Of a DNA stretch of 64,000 nt, positions 22,191 through 34,938 are shown one piece after another. Every line of letters starts with the position of its first letter. The first letter of the stretch is position 1. The translations under genes were made by a program, and so were the position numbers. The notes under the pieces are model-generated. The model saw only the letters and a program-made list of their open reading frames with translations, was not told where the DNA came from and did no database searches. Source of the stretch: Marasmius tenuissimus (Eukaryota > Basidiomycota > Agaricomycetes > Agaricales > Marasmiaceae); contig JAQOTA010000048.1 of NCBI GenBank assembly GCA_029532415.1, positions 732,001-796,000 on the forward strand, read 5' to 3'.

Positions 22191-24299
22191 AAAGGCGCCA
22201 GGAACACCACGCACCTCCCTCAGCAACAAACTTCAACTTCCCACAGATACGTCTGAGAAGCTCAGTCCCGCTCGGGACTTCCTCATCGAGCTAAAAACGG
22301 CATTCAATCAAGGGATAAATAGATTCCACAAATTGAGCGAGTATACGTACATCCTCCAACACGCTCATCCAGTCTTCGTCTTGGGAGAATGCAACACAAC
22401 CAAATTCAAATGAGGGCGGCCGTAGATGCGAGATAAGCTCAAGAGCTAACTTATTTATAAGGTAGCAAGGTCGGGCAACCTAAAGAGGGAGAGGCCCTTC
22501 AGCGTCCGGCGTGCGAGTGTCCTTTGTGGGATGGAGGGCTCAAGATGATTCACATACTATATCAAAGGCGGCCGCCGAGAGATCGATGGTATTCCCCTCG
22601 TTGGGTTGACGTACGTCTGGTGGCAAATGACAACATCCAGAATGTGCAGTGTGTTCATAGTCACTGAGCGTATTTTGAGTCGAGGAAAATGGATTGGACG
22701 ACGAGCGATTGTAAAACGGATTCCGAGGGTTTTGGGAAGAATGCATTGCACGCCGGGAGCGGTCGTAGGGGTTTCCCGAGTGTCGGTCTCTGCCCCCGGG
22801 ATCCTCATCACCGTCACTATCTTCATTACCAGAGGAACGAGGAGGGGATGTGTTTGTGCCAGTGCGTCCATTCATTTTGTTGATCCAAATGCCGCGGACG
22901 AAAACGGTCTCCTTTGGCTCTTTGTGCATGGGGGTCGGCGTGAGCGTTGATTGCGTCCAGCATCGCGCGGGGGGGAAGCCCCACAAGCATCGACCACTGA
23001 CGTTGTCGATAGTAAGCTTCAAGGAGTCAGAGTTGATATGAAAACGGCCAGACTTCGCGTCCCACCCGGCCATCGCCCATGTGGAGCACCGTTCAATACC
23101 GGTCAAAAGACACAGGGTCTGACATTCGTCAAGGTCTCCCGCTCTTTCAGCGAACTCGTACCATTGCCGCCAGTAGCTCTGAATACGCGTTTTGAACCTG
23201 TGCGTGTTCTGTAGCTTTTTCAAGACACCTCCTCTCGGAAGCATCAAGAGTGCGCCTCTTTTTCGGACAAACTGAAGGTAAAGACACTGCTTATAACCAA
23301 TAAGAACACAGAAGTCACGCTTTTCCCCATTATTGGACATACCCCGACTCCTCGCGCTGTTCTGAGATGGCCCCTTTTGGTTTCGCTAATATCTCGAGTT
23401 CCCGGTGGTATCCAGCGTCCACAGTAATATCTTCTTCCATATCGCAAAGCGGATCAACATCCTCTGGCACCTGCTCTCCATGAGTGACGTTGAAGAGTGT
23501 GTGAAAAGGATCAAGGTCAGAGCAGACTCCAACGTCTCCAATATTGATCATGTACTCTTGTCCGGCAGCAGTACATCGGGGTGAAGGTTTCCAGAGGGGA
23601 TATCCGAGCCTACATGTGGATAGGAGCGATGCATACTGCTGGCCAGGCGTCCGATCGTCCTTGCGGATAGTAGACGGGCCGGCTCGATTCTCTGAGGGCG
23701 GAGAAGTGGTGGTCGATGAAGGCGGGAGAGCAGTGGTCGCTGAGGAAGACGGAGAAAGCGGTGTCGCCTGTCGCACTGACGAGCTGTGTAGTGAGATTCA
23801 AGTTGAGCACTCTAGACACCGTGACAGGTGCAGTTCGTACCTCCCGTTCGGGAATTGTAGGTAGAATATTGCCGTGCCCTAGAAACACTTCAACAAGACG
23901 TTGCTGACAGTAGATACCAGTGGATGCCTACACAGTCACTGTATACTGGAGCACGATATGGATAAGAAGATCTGCTACGAAAAGCCATGAGTACGCACCA
24001 TTAGACCCATTGTTTGTCTGGTTATAGTTTCCCCGATTCTCGGTAACGACGGCTGTATCCTGTCGGGGAGGAAGAACATCCTGAAGCTGGGGATGGCAAG
24101 AACTGGATTGGGGCTGAGGACTTGGGTGGAGAAATTCCGAAGACGGTAACGTGGAAAAGTACGGTGGTGCTTGTGGGTAGATTGAATCAGCTACTCCGAT
24201 TCCTTGAGACTGGAACTGTGGGCTTTGTCGCTGAGGTTCACCTTCTCCATGACCTCGATTGAAGCCATAGCTGTGAAGAGATCGAGGAGTATTCAACAT
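22174..24299 (-). CDS. Basidiomycete 'GDVG' protein of unknown function (module 2)
   Basis: ATG at 24299 (MLNTPRSLHSYGF). It has the same order of blocks as the copy at 18258-20385: GYPLWKPSP, INIGDVGVCSD, FHTLFNVTHG, KRGALLMLPRGG, YWRQWYEFAE, LCLLTGIERCSTWAMA, then GTELLRRICGKLKFVAEGG. In copy 1 the frame stops right after this; here that TAG is TGG, and the frame runs on to TGA at 22174-22176, overlapping the ATG of the chimeric gene. No break was seen in the blocks compared. The two copies are clearly paralogues, with in-frame indels in the linker regions. Confidence 0.65.
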
Positions 24300-24524
24300 T
24301 ATTGACGTGAGATACAGTGAAATGGTGAGTTTCGTCCACACCCTAGGCACGGCTAACTGTGGTGGGCCTTGAACTTCTGAGCTCGAGGCAGGCTCCTTGT
24401 AACGGTAAAATGAGAGACTTCAGACGAGCGTGGAGTTTGATACGTCGGCTGATTAATCAATTACGAGCAGCGAGTCTGCGCCAAGTACTGTCCACTGTCA
24501 GTGACTAATTGGGGAAGCATTGCT

Positions 24525-24780
24525 TCGCGTTGGAGTCGGGCAATCATGAGAGTGGCCCTGTAGTCGACAAAACGAGGTTCTTGATGACCAGGAATGAGAA
24601 GCACAAGGCCATTGGATGAGACGGAGACCTGGGAAGGACGGCTTCATGAGTTGCGGCTGCAGGCTCAGCGCTGCATCATGGCAGTCAAAGAGTTATCCAA
24701 CACACGTGATGTGTTGGTACCGGCAAAGTCGGATTTAAGTCGCGTTGTCTGCCAGAGGGCCAGGCGTTGATATGAACCTC
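24525..24780 (-). pseudogene. Remnant of the kinase-like gene, first exon
   Basis: On the - strand this matches the N-terminal exon of the kinase-like gene (about 16565-16775), for example around FLVIKNLV and the segment before it, but indels destroy the reading frame and the kinase core is missing. It sits upstream of the second GDVG copy, so the duplicated neighbourhood once included the kinase gene. Confidence 0.55.
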
Positions 24781-27700
24781 AATATTCTCAATCACCGTAG
24801 CCATTCGTGCCATCTCAGCGTCGTCAGGTTTCCCGGGCTACAAGATCTGACATCAACTCAGTAGTCTGAACTCCACGAATTGTACTCGCCGCCATATGTA
24901 CGAATCACCATCACCTCTCAGCTTGCAACGCGATTATCATCTCCAAAATCAAAGAAATCATGGCTACAGTCAAAACCCTCTCCTCTATCTGGACAAGCTC
25001 GTGGACGCTTGCGAAACTCCCAACCCCAGAATCATTGGAGCTGATGCCGTCTACGTCCAATCATCAAATCCTACTCGAAACATCAACATTGAACAAGGAA
25101 TGTTGCGGTGAGAGTGATTGGTACTAGCCAAACATGATTGATTGATCCATGATGCAAGATTCTTCTTGTTTGCCATGGACACATAGGGATATCCTTGTTA
25201 CGAATCCAAGTGGCTAACAACCACACAGATTGCACCAGGAACCGTAGATCGTCGTGAATAGGTACGCAAATCTATCTATATTTTCTTCCTTTACCTTTGA
25301 CGCCAACGTACAATCGGGACCGCAAAAAGTATAGGCTTCGAGAGGTACTTCACGCAGAGAACCAGTGCTGGGGACCCTTGTGGATGCTTATGGTCACCCT
25401 TGTTTGTGAAACGATTTCCAACCATTCCTCCCACCCTAACTGGGATATTTAGCTCGAAGCAGGCGACAATCAACCATAGGATTGGTTCCGGTGGCGCCAA
25501 CCAGAAATCAAAGCGGTAGTTATCGTTCTTGTTCTCGATGCGGGTTGGTTGATGATCCGTTGACTCTCAGACGAGGCGACTACAGTAAACAAGCAACCCG
25601 GTCGTTCTCGGTGCCGGTTGGTATCCCAAGATACCATAGGCTAATCAACGACATCTTACAAGGCTCAGTCCGATACCTGGACTAGTGAACTTTTCAACGT
25701 CGTTCTCACAAAATGGCGGCCGGGTTGCGTCCCAAGACACATATAGGTGTCCTTGTCCTCGAATCACCTGGTATCGATCCTGACCATATCTTTGATGCGG
25801 AACTCTATCGAGATTAATTCGACCACAAGGTGTTCGTGACTCTCCGCTCCCTACACACTTGGCTACCAAGCGCGGGTCCCTACTTGATTATATTTGTCGT
25901 ACTCCTCCTCCTTCTATGTAAGGCAGCCGTTGTCATCTTCATTTCCATTATTGTTCATTACAGCTCACATCGTATCACAGTCCTTCATACTGATCAAGAT
26001 GTGATGGGGTCGACCTTTAAATTCCTCATTCAATGCTTGGCCCGCCTCAGGCTCGCTCCTCGTCCCTGGTGCGCAAGTCGACGCAATCGGGACCTTGACT
26101 CGTTGTCCGATTAGATGGGGTCGTTAATAGCTGCTTGCTACTCGCTACTCGCTAGTGCAGCCCGGTTAATACTGTCAACGTAGAGCTTGAACGGTTGACC
26201 CAAGACACCCAAATAAGATGTGCGCACTTTGCGCAGTCCGTCATGCATGCATTCCTCAATCAGTGCACGGCCCCGGTGAGGTCTATTCTTTCCTGTCGCT
26301 AAAAATGCACAATTTGTGATTGTTGATTGTTGCCCAATGCTACGCCACTTAGGGATCCGAGGGGGGTGAAAGTTCACCATCCAATTGCCGGTTGACACTT
26401 TCAACTAGATCTTTGGATCATCCGAACTGTGCTTGTTCACTCGACAAGGGGATCTTCGTTACGACTCACAGTTGTCGCTTTGGGATGTGGATCACACCTC
26501 CGAGTTGGGACTCGGGGTTTGCTCGATTCGAGACGTCGATAATGATCTAGCGGTAAATTTAGAACGACTTGCATACCACATGAACGGGGGACTGGGACCG
26601 TGGACGGGAACCAAGAAATCAAGCCGTTGAAATTCAAGGCATGTTACATCGACTGTACTATACTATGTAACCTACGATAATTGTTTGATGCATGATGTAT
26701 CATCCTTCCTTCCATCCTGATCAATGATTGATCCCTTTTGATCTCTGATCCCTGTGTCATGATTCGTGATCCTTCATTGGTACATATGTATCCAGGACCG
26801 TGTCCAATATGTATTCGCTGTACTACCGGCCTGCGAGGCGCCAGTTATCAGTAAGTAACACTCGAGGTTGAATGCATAATGGGTATGGCGCGCACGGGCA
26901 CCATGTAGCGCGTCCCGCTGATCGACACCCACCCTAATTTGTAACCTCCAACCGTTGGGACAACGTTCGACGTTGCAAGTGATTGGGAAGTCTTGGCCGC
27001 CACTTACGCGCAGACCTTCTGGGAACACACAACCAGCTGCGCCGCGGTCCCGAAAAACTCCAAACCTCGAAGCTTGCTTTGAGCTTTAAAGTTCGATCGA
27101 TCATCGCCCGTTTTCGATTGCCACTCTGCACAGGAATTGAGAATAGACACACTTACTTTGCAGATCCTCAAATTCCACAAACCAATGTCGAATTTGCCGA
27201 ATCATCAGAGGGCGGTGTAGTACAATCTCGAAGGGACGAGGACCTCTTCCGGGCGGAGTTATCGGGAAATTTTTGATGATGATTTTATTATTTTACTTTC
27301 CTCCGAGTTCGTCGAGTGTTCACAGAAGATTGACGAAGAACACAGCCTGGCAAGTTGATTCCCGAAGTTCGAGACTTTGACGCTCGGGCCAAGACCACAT
27401 GCTATCTTGCGCTTCGCGCCATATGGAAACGGTCTAAGCGCACGAGTTATTTCCCACCAGTGAGAACGATTCGAGTAAAAAGTGCTGGTTATCCCGACGG
27501 TATTGAGGTTGTTGCGATGGACCGAAGACGCCGTCGGTCACTGAGCAACGGGAGGAGTTGGGCCACTGACTAGTCTTGGTTAGGACGTCGACTGAGGCGC
27601 CGGAAGTTCCGCAGTATGACGGTAAGTACCACCTTGATGGAGGCTCAGCCTCATTCAAGCTATTTTGCAGTGCAGGAGGAGACGAAATGACGAGGACAAA

Positions 27701-28964
27701 GAGGTCAAAGCAAGTGAGGTCAGAGGCACTTGTGAGCTATTAGGAAAAGGACCCGGAAATCAGTTTTACTTACATATTGCAGTCAGACACTTGATGTCCG
27801 TTCATCCTGAACGGAGGCCCTGTGGGTAAACAAGTGTGCATAGTGACCGGGACCAATAACAGTGGATGATCTTCAGCTTGGTATGTTTTAGGACTCGAGG
27901 GGCGAACGTCAGCGGGTATCCGGAAGATAACTATCGTGGTCGACTCCAGTCTCCCGAGCTACCTTGTTCCATTCTGTCGGGATCTGGAACTCGGACTAGG
28001 AAGCTGCTCCAACGAAACAGGGTGGCCTATACATACTTAGGACGGGGAATTCAGGGCCCTGGACTCTTACTTACTCACTACACATGTACATTGCTTGCAT
28101 GTGGTGCATCCCAGAGAGTTGAACGTTTTGAAAATCATTGGTCAGCTAGATTCCGAGTATGATCTCCGACACACCCGTCTCCCGGTCACTGACCCATGGA
28201 GAAATTTGAACAAAACATATTCCTTCTTGGTTCTCGAACGGAGAACTCTGTTGAATGGTGTTGATCAAAAATGGCTATGCAGAGTGAGTGAGATAGATGA
28301 TGCACGTCGGGTGATAGATTACAGATTGCATTTAATTGCCTGTAACCTGTAATGTTGAAACGTTTGAACGTTGAATGATCGAGACTAATCGCGGGGATGA
28401 AAGCCCTAGATTGCGAGTCGGAATGGGGAATGGATGCCTACGAGGTGGCCACTGAGGCAAGGGATGGTGAGAAAGACGGTTGGTCTATATCTGGACGTCC
28501 AGATTTATATCAGATGATGAGAGCGGGGAACACGGTAATAGACTCTGTTGAGTGTTGTCGGAAGATCTGAATCTGGAATGGACGGTTACCTTGCACTGCA
28601 ATTGCGGGCGACCCTGTCTCAGGGCGTGTCAGGGCACAGCAAAGCATAGCCCGGAGAGAGGCTTCTGGGGGTGCTATCGAGGACCCCCAGAGCTCGTCGA
28701 AGGACTCTGCAGCTCCTCTGAGCTCTGAGAAAAATAATCCGGAGGCCCGCCAGCCAAGGACCGCCCAAGGTGATTTGAATAAAGGCAAGTCAACGTGGTT
28801 GGGCGTGTTGCTAGGTCGGTCGGCGGGAAACCGGGATATACGGAAGAGGACAACAAAACCAAACAAGGGGTTTAAGTGCACCGCCATTCTTGCACCGCCA
28901 TTCCGTCCCTTCTGCCCAACTGATAACTTTTTCAAAACTGGGGGAGCTTGAAATTGCAACTTCG
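24781..28964. other. Gene-poor stretch of about 4.2 kb
   Basis: Frames are short, frequently broken and carry no recognisable domain on either strand. I see no transposase, reverse transcriptase, integrase or terminal repeat that would identify a mobile element. The last 150 bp form the promoter region of the Crz1-like gene. The largest frames (24896-25111, 25830-26114) look non-coding. Confidence 0.5.
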
Positions 28965-31781
28965 ATGGACACAGACCGCTTTGACGACTTTAACGACGTT
29001 CAGGATATCGATCTCATTCCTCCAAGTCCCCCGACAAACAACACATCCTTTGACTATACGCCCAGCTACCCAGCGTCCTACAACAATTCTCCTTATTCTG
29101 TCCATTCCGAACTTTCATTCGAGGCCGAAGACCACAGCCCTGCTTTTGCTCTGTTCCCAGGCGGTGCTCCTCACAATCCTTCATACGATCCAGCAGAATA
29201 CGATAATCCAAGCAGTACCACCTCACTGCTCATGTTCAACGATACCGATTACATGTCGTCCTACGATCCTCAGCCGATGCAACAACCGCACGGTTACGGA
29301 GATTACTCTTCTCCAGCCTCCAGCAACGGAGGAGACGATGCCAACCAGCCGCGCTCGAGGGCATCCTCAGTCTCTTCCAACCACAATCACCAGCAGCAGC
29401 AACAACAACAGCACCACCTTTCACCTTCACCTCACATGCAGCCCCAACATCTGGCAGCCTCTCCGAGAATGAGCGTCACCCAGTCATTCGAGGGCATGTC
29501 ATTCCAGTCACCCAGTTGGCCCAACGAAACTCTCCCGGATTCACACTCACCGCGCCAGTCGACCTTCGTTACCCCCGGCGGTCCTCTCCAGAAACCACAG
29601 TCACCTCCTCGTCTACTCATGCCAGACTCTGACGAGGGTTTGCCATCCATCAACGCCCCGGACGGTGGAGGAGAGGGTCCAAGCTTACGCATCGTGCCGG
29701 CAACCCCAGTCAGCGGTGGCGGCGCTAACGACGGCCCTGGGCACCAAGGTTTGCCGTTTAGGAATGGTGAGTGAGACATGATGCCGTGTTCTATTTTACT
29801 TTGGTTTTGTCTTACATGTTCTTGTTGTCTCTAGGGCCGAATTTATCGCCTGGTTATCAACAACAACCATCCCGGCATCACTCACTTTCCCCCGCACCTT
29901 CCGAGTCCATGACTGCCACTGGTGGTGGTCAAGTTGCGTCGTCGTCTTCGAGTAACGGGCCTATGTTCCCGCCGCCGAGAACGAGCAGGAGTAAATCGGA
30001 CGGAGCGCTCGAACCTCCGACTTGGGATACCGTCGGTGCTTCCACGTCTTCGGCGACCCTTGATGAAAATGCCATCGGCGAGGATATGGGCGTCAATATG
30101 AATGATGTGTCTCCCTCTTCTCCCCCATCACAACAACAAGGAAGAATGAACGCTGGCTTTACCTTCGGTGCCGGGTCGACAGGTGGTGCGTCGACGAACG
30201 GGAACGGCGGCGTGAATGGTTTCCTCAGTCCCAGTTTAGAATCGGCCGCGTTGAGGAGGAGTAAGAGCGATGGGTACGGTGGTCGGCAGGGGGGACATAT
30301 ACGGCAGAGTCGAAGTGAGGATCTAAGGTTCGGTGGTGGTGTTCCGGGAATCAGCGTTGGTGGTGAAGGAGGGGGAGGGATGTTACTCCCGCCGTCGTCA
30401 TCCCACGACGACTTCATGAGACAACAACAAGCTCAGTTGAGAGGACAACCGTTCTTGACGCCGTCGACGGGTGGGGGACATGCGTACCCACAGCATTCGA
30501 ACGCGAACGAGTCGGGGCTTTCGGGGTCTCAACTACCCAATTTGGGCGCTGGGCTGGGGTTGCATCTTGACCCGCACAATCCGCATAGGAGACCGAACTC
30601 TGCGATTGGGCATTATCGACGTGCTTCTTCGGGTTCGAGGTCTGAGAGGGGAGCCTCGGTTTCTGCGGACGATCATGCTGCGAGCAGTCACAGTCTGAGG
30701 GCTTCGCCGTATCCCAGTCCGAATGTGAGCCCGAGGGGGAGGTTTGGAGAGTTGCCTTCTGATGGTTATGGGATGGGTATGAACCAACATCAGCACCACC
30801 AACGCTCGCAGTCGGATAGTGGTGGTATCAACCTTGGAGTCGGTGGGATGGGGCTTCCAGGACCTGGGATGTTATTCGGTAACAACACGTATAATAGCCA
30901 CCATCCTCAACAGCAACAACAGCAGCCACAGCATCAGTCTAACGGGTTCGGTGGGATGCCCGGGTTGGTGGGTGGCATGGGACACAACCCACTTGGGAGT
31001 CCACCGTCCCATCTTGCGGCGCTGCCACACGGTTCGTTCGGTTCGCCACCTTTGAACCCGAATATGGCGGTTGCGTCTGGGAGCGTTACGGTTGGGGGTA
31101 CGACTGTACCGTTGGCTGTTACGAAGATGACTGTTACGACTGGACGGACTGCGAAGGCGAGCCATAATAGGAGGAAGCAGGAGGCTACGTTCCATTGTCC
31201 GGTTCCGGGATGTGGAAGTACGTTCACGAGGAGTTTCAACTTGAAGGGTGAGTACATTGCTATTGCGAATCGACGGGAACTATAGTAACTGATATTTGCT
31301 CTCTCTCAGGTCATATCCGCTCGCATAATGAGGAGAAACCGTTCGTGTGTCACTGGCCTGGGTGTGGGAAGGGCTTTGCGCGACAGCATGATTGTAAGAG
31401 GCACGAACAGCTGCACACGAACTATCGGCCTTTCACGTGTGAGGGATGTCAGAAGCCGTTTGCGAGGATGGATGCGTTAAACAGACATTGTGAGTACCAT
31501 TTAGAACATACCTCTCTCTTCGTGCGGGTGACTTACGCTCCACGTTCCTCACAGTGCGCTCGGAAGGAGGAGCAGAATGTCAACGAACGTTGGAACAGAA
31601 CGGGACGCTGCCTCCTGGTGCGGCAGACTCGCCCAACGGCGGGTCTGGAAAGAGGGGAAGTAAGGATGGGCCAGCCAAGTCGTTGCCCATCCCGATAACC
31701 CCGAATGCGAAGATCGAGCAGCAGGAGTACAAAATGGAGGACGGATGGGCGTTGGGCGGTGGGGCGAATGTTACATTGTAG
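28965..31781 (+). CDS. Crz1-like C2H2 zinc-finger transcription factor
   Basis: ATG at 28965 ([20 protein letters not shown]), with three introns at about 29767-29834, 31248-31309 and 31490-31554, and stop TAG at 31779-31781. The long N-terminal part is low complexity: polyglutamine/histidine runs near 29390-29420 and 30905-30940, plus many Ser/Pro and Gly tracts. Repeated RSKS-type motifs ([25 protein letters not shown]) look like phosphorylation sites. Three C2H2 fingers follow: [42 protein letters not shown] and [20 protein letters not shown]. This finger set resembles the basidiomycete calcineurin-responsive factor Crz1; PSLRIV near 29690 is a possible but weak calcineurin-docking motif. 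Finger DNA-binding is secure; the Crz1 identity is moderate. Confidence 0.75.
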
Positions 31782-32045
31782 AAGCGAACTGTGCGTTGGT
31801 TTTGTCTCTTTGGGGGGTCACGTTTAGACTTGTGCTTTTTAAATTCTTCTTCTTCTTGACATGACTTTCTTTTCTTTCTCCCTAATTATCTATGAATTCT
31901 GTTTCCCCTTCTCGAATTGTTGTTTCTCTTCGTTATTATTCGTACAATGCTCTCCTGTCTATGTGTTTACATGTCACCCTGTATGTTTTCGCTTTCTTCG
32001 CCTTTCCTGTCCTCCCTTTAACGAGTTTTTTTTTGTTCTGTTTCC
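31125..32045. repeat. Nested inverted duplication, right arm
   Basis: This is the source-side partner of 20838-21755. It spans the finger region, two introns and about 260 bp of 3' flank of the Crz1-like gene. Confidence 0.85.
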
Positions 32046-32407
32046 TCCTCGACGATCTAAATATGTACTCTTTATTTACTCAGAATCCAGACTCCCGCTG
32101 TAGCGTATAGTATCCTATTTATTTTGTTTCGTTTTCTTGATTCTTGCATCCACCGAGCCTCATATATAAGAATGGATATTGCATGATTCGTTCGGCAAGC
32201 CACACCTCCGCCAAACCTCCAGTGCGATCATTCAACTGGCCGATGGGAATTTGTGGTCCGGAACATGAAGAGGACAACAAAGCCAAAGGCTTCCTTGGTC
32301 TACGTCCGCACTTCGTCCCTCTTGCCCAACTTGAACTGACGACTTGTTCGAAGTTTGGTCTCCCCTAGGCAGAACTCCACCATTCCTCGGGCACTCACTA
32401 ACTTGGG
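31782..32407. other. 3' flank of the Crz1-like gene and promoter of the TKL kinase
   Basis: A pyrimidine-rich 3' tail runs to about 32045. A TATATAAG element is at 32163-32170, about 240 bp before the kinase ATG. The stretch 32266-32340 resembles 28842-28921, the region before the Crz1-like gene. Confidence 0.45.
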
Positions 32408-34380
32408 ATGGACCAGGACACATTCGACTTGATCGACTTTCAGGGTTTTGATCCTTCTTCCTCGTACTACGACGAATATGATGTTCATTCCAGACCTTCA
32501 TCCGAAAGCGACGTGGACCTACGAAATCTTGTTCAGGCTGTGATTGACGATGAAGAAAAGTACAGAAAACTCCTCGAATCTCGAGGAGACGAAGCTCAGC
32601 GGTTTTTAGATGCATTACAGGTGGTGAGGGGCCCATCTACCTGCGCCTTTCATGAACGTTCTAACGAATATTAGCTAGTGGATTTGCCCACCACTCAACC
32701 AAAACTCCGATCTTCGATGGTAAAAATGATGCTACGCCTGTCAGAGCGTTCGGGATTGTGTCCAAGCTGCCTTAACCTGGAGAACGTGGAAAGGGTCGGA
32801 AACCGTCCTGTTGCCGGTGGTGGCTTTGCGGATGTATGGAAAGGAAGGATCAAGGGACAGCTCGTCTGTTTGAAGGTGGTCAAGGTATATCACACATCTG
32901 ACGTGCAGGAATTGCTCAAGGTATCTACTCTACATGCATCCTCATCTTCAATATTGAGGGCGCCGCTGACTGACTACTTAATCCATGCAGGCTTACATGC
33001 GGGAGGCGATTGTTTGGCAACAGCTTCGGCATCCCAATCTGCTGCCCTTCCTGGGCATGTATTATCTCGACGAGGCTCGGGAAGAGTTGTGCTTGGTCTC
33101 GCCGTGGATGAATAGAGGGAATTTGTGTCAATACCTGAAAAATACCCCCAGAGAATCCGTGGATCACCAAGCCTTGGTACGACATCGCAGCGTTCATTTC
33201 CCTCGCTGACGCGCATAACTTGTAGGCTTATGATATCGCGTCTGGACTTGCCCATCTCCACGACATGAAAATCGTCCATGGTGACCTGAAAGGCGTAGGT
33301 ACCACTTTGTCGAACTTGTGTCATACTGACAAGGCGGTTGACAGGTGAACGTTCTGGTCACTCCAGACGAGCGAGCGAGTATAGGTGACTTCGGTTTGTC
33401 ACGTGTGGCCGAGACGCACAGTCTTCACCTCTCTACGTCTGCGACCGGTCACGGTAAAGGAACAACTCGATGGCTTTCACCGGAACTTCTGAGGTCGGAT
33501 CCACCGTGCTCAACATCTGCGAACAGTGACCTCTATGCATATGCATGTGTTTGCTACGAGGTCCATTATATCTTCTCGGTTACAAGTATTACTACTGACC
33601 CTCCGTGGAATAGGTTTTTGTCGGACGTGTTCCTTACTACGAGCTCTTGGACGGCGCAGTTATAGTCGCCGTACTTTTCGACAAAAAGCTTCCTTCTCGG
33701 CCCACCGGGCTCAGTGAATTGACGGACCCAATGTGGAAAGTCATGGCGTCGTGTTGGAACCATGATCCACAGCTCCGACCCACGGCTAAGGATGTGCTTA
33801 CTCTTGTCGGTTCATTGTCGAGCCCAAAGACAGGTCTTCCTATCGAGGCATATGCGGCACCAAAATGGGACGCCACTTCGCAAACACTCTTACGACAGAA
33901 TGTACAACATCCATCAATCGATTTAACTGTTATCACTCGCCTCTTAACCAGTGCGGGAATTGGTGTGTCGACGACGGCAATACGAGCGGAGCAAGTACGT
34001 GGCCATTACCCCAGATACAATCAATCCCTAATTCGAGCCTGATGAAGCCACTTTCCGACGCTGAGTGCCCCACGAATATCGGTGCACAGGCCGCTCCTAA
34101 TGGCCAAGTAACCTTTACTTTTGAATCGGAGTAAGTCTCTCATTTTTGTGTCTCGAGCGAACGTTTTTTGATGGTTCCGGGCAGCTGCGAGACAACTGCC
34201 TCTAACCACTGGGAAACGCAGGGAGTCGGACACAACTTCACAAACTTCGCTTTGGATCCTGGATTCGATGACCGGTTCATCCCGATGAACGGCTCGGGGT
34301 CGGAATTCATGCCAGCGCCAGGCAAGAGGTCTCGCCGATTGGAATCGAGTACATGTACGGCATGGGGTGGTCCCCTCTGA
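32408..34380 (+). CDS. TKL-type protein kinase
   Basis: ATG at 32408 (MDQDTFDLIDFQGF). The N-terminal segment KLLESRGDEAQRFLDALQ, spliced to LVDLPTTQPKLRSSMVKMML, is typical of the large Agaricomycete tyrosine-kinase-like family. The catalytic domain is complete: VAGGGFADVWKG (glycine loop), LVCLKVV (ATP Lys), LRHPNLLPFLG, IVHGDLKGVNVLV (HGD catalytic loop), IGDFGLSRV (DFG), RWLSPELL (APE-like), SDLYAYACVCYEV and the C-lobe block ASCWNHDPQLRPT. About seven introns of 45-60 bp. After SAGIGVST the C-terminal tail is low complexity and ends RRLESSTCTAWGGPL before TGA. It is probably an active Ser/Thr kinase; pathway unknown. The last two introns are less sure. Confidence 0.8.
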
Positions 34381-34879
34381 CAGCTGTCCGCCACAAACTG
34401 AATAGACTACTTGAACTTGATAAACCATTGAAATTTTCGCTGAGATGACCGTCTAAGTGAAATCCCCGTGCTCAAAAACCTACAAAACGACACCAAAATC
34501 ATCCTGTATTTTACAGTACCACAGGAAAAACAATCAAAAGGTAGCACCATGATGTATAGCTGGGCTCAACAGAGCTTCTCGCCACATACGTGTTCCCAGA
34601 GCCAGAGCGATTTTTTTTTAAACCTTCTCGAGGTTTCAGTACAACCATAACTGTGCCTGTGACACATTTCTTGTCTGTAGGTTGAAAAACATATACGATC
34701 CATTCTGCGACATATAAGGACATTGGGGGCGACATGAGGAGGGGACAGAGAGAGGGCTGTGGAAAGTGGCGTGGCGTGTGCGCCGCTGCCAACAGAAGCC
34801 TCGGATATCAAATTCTCACGCCGCCCACGCGACTGGACCCATGTACGCGATTCCAATCGGCGAGACCTCTTGGCGCCAG
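34313..34879. repeat. Short inverted repeat between the TKL kinase tail and the next gene
   Basis: About 40 bp at 34313-34356 (coding GKRSRRLES in the kinase) recur inverted at about 34836-34879, with a core of about 25 identical bases. The - strand at 34840-34910 reads PGAKRSRRLES, so it looks like an inverted relic of a kinase 3' end. Confidence 0.65.
34713..34719 (+). promoter_or_regulatory. TATA-like element of the C2H2 gene
   Basis: TATAAGG sits about 220 bp upstream of the chosen ATG at 34939. An additional 5' exon or a long leader is possible. Confidence 0.35.
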
Positions 34880-34938
34880 GTGTCGAAGACAACAGCCGGT
34901 TTTCGGATCCCACGAATCAATCTCCAGTGAATACGATC

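Noticed and set aside
29929..30417. Long antisense frames opposite the Crz1-like gene (also 30533-30802, 30872-31257)
   Set aside because: They are shadows of GC-rich, low-complexity coding sequence and show no domain.
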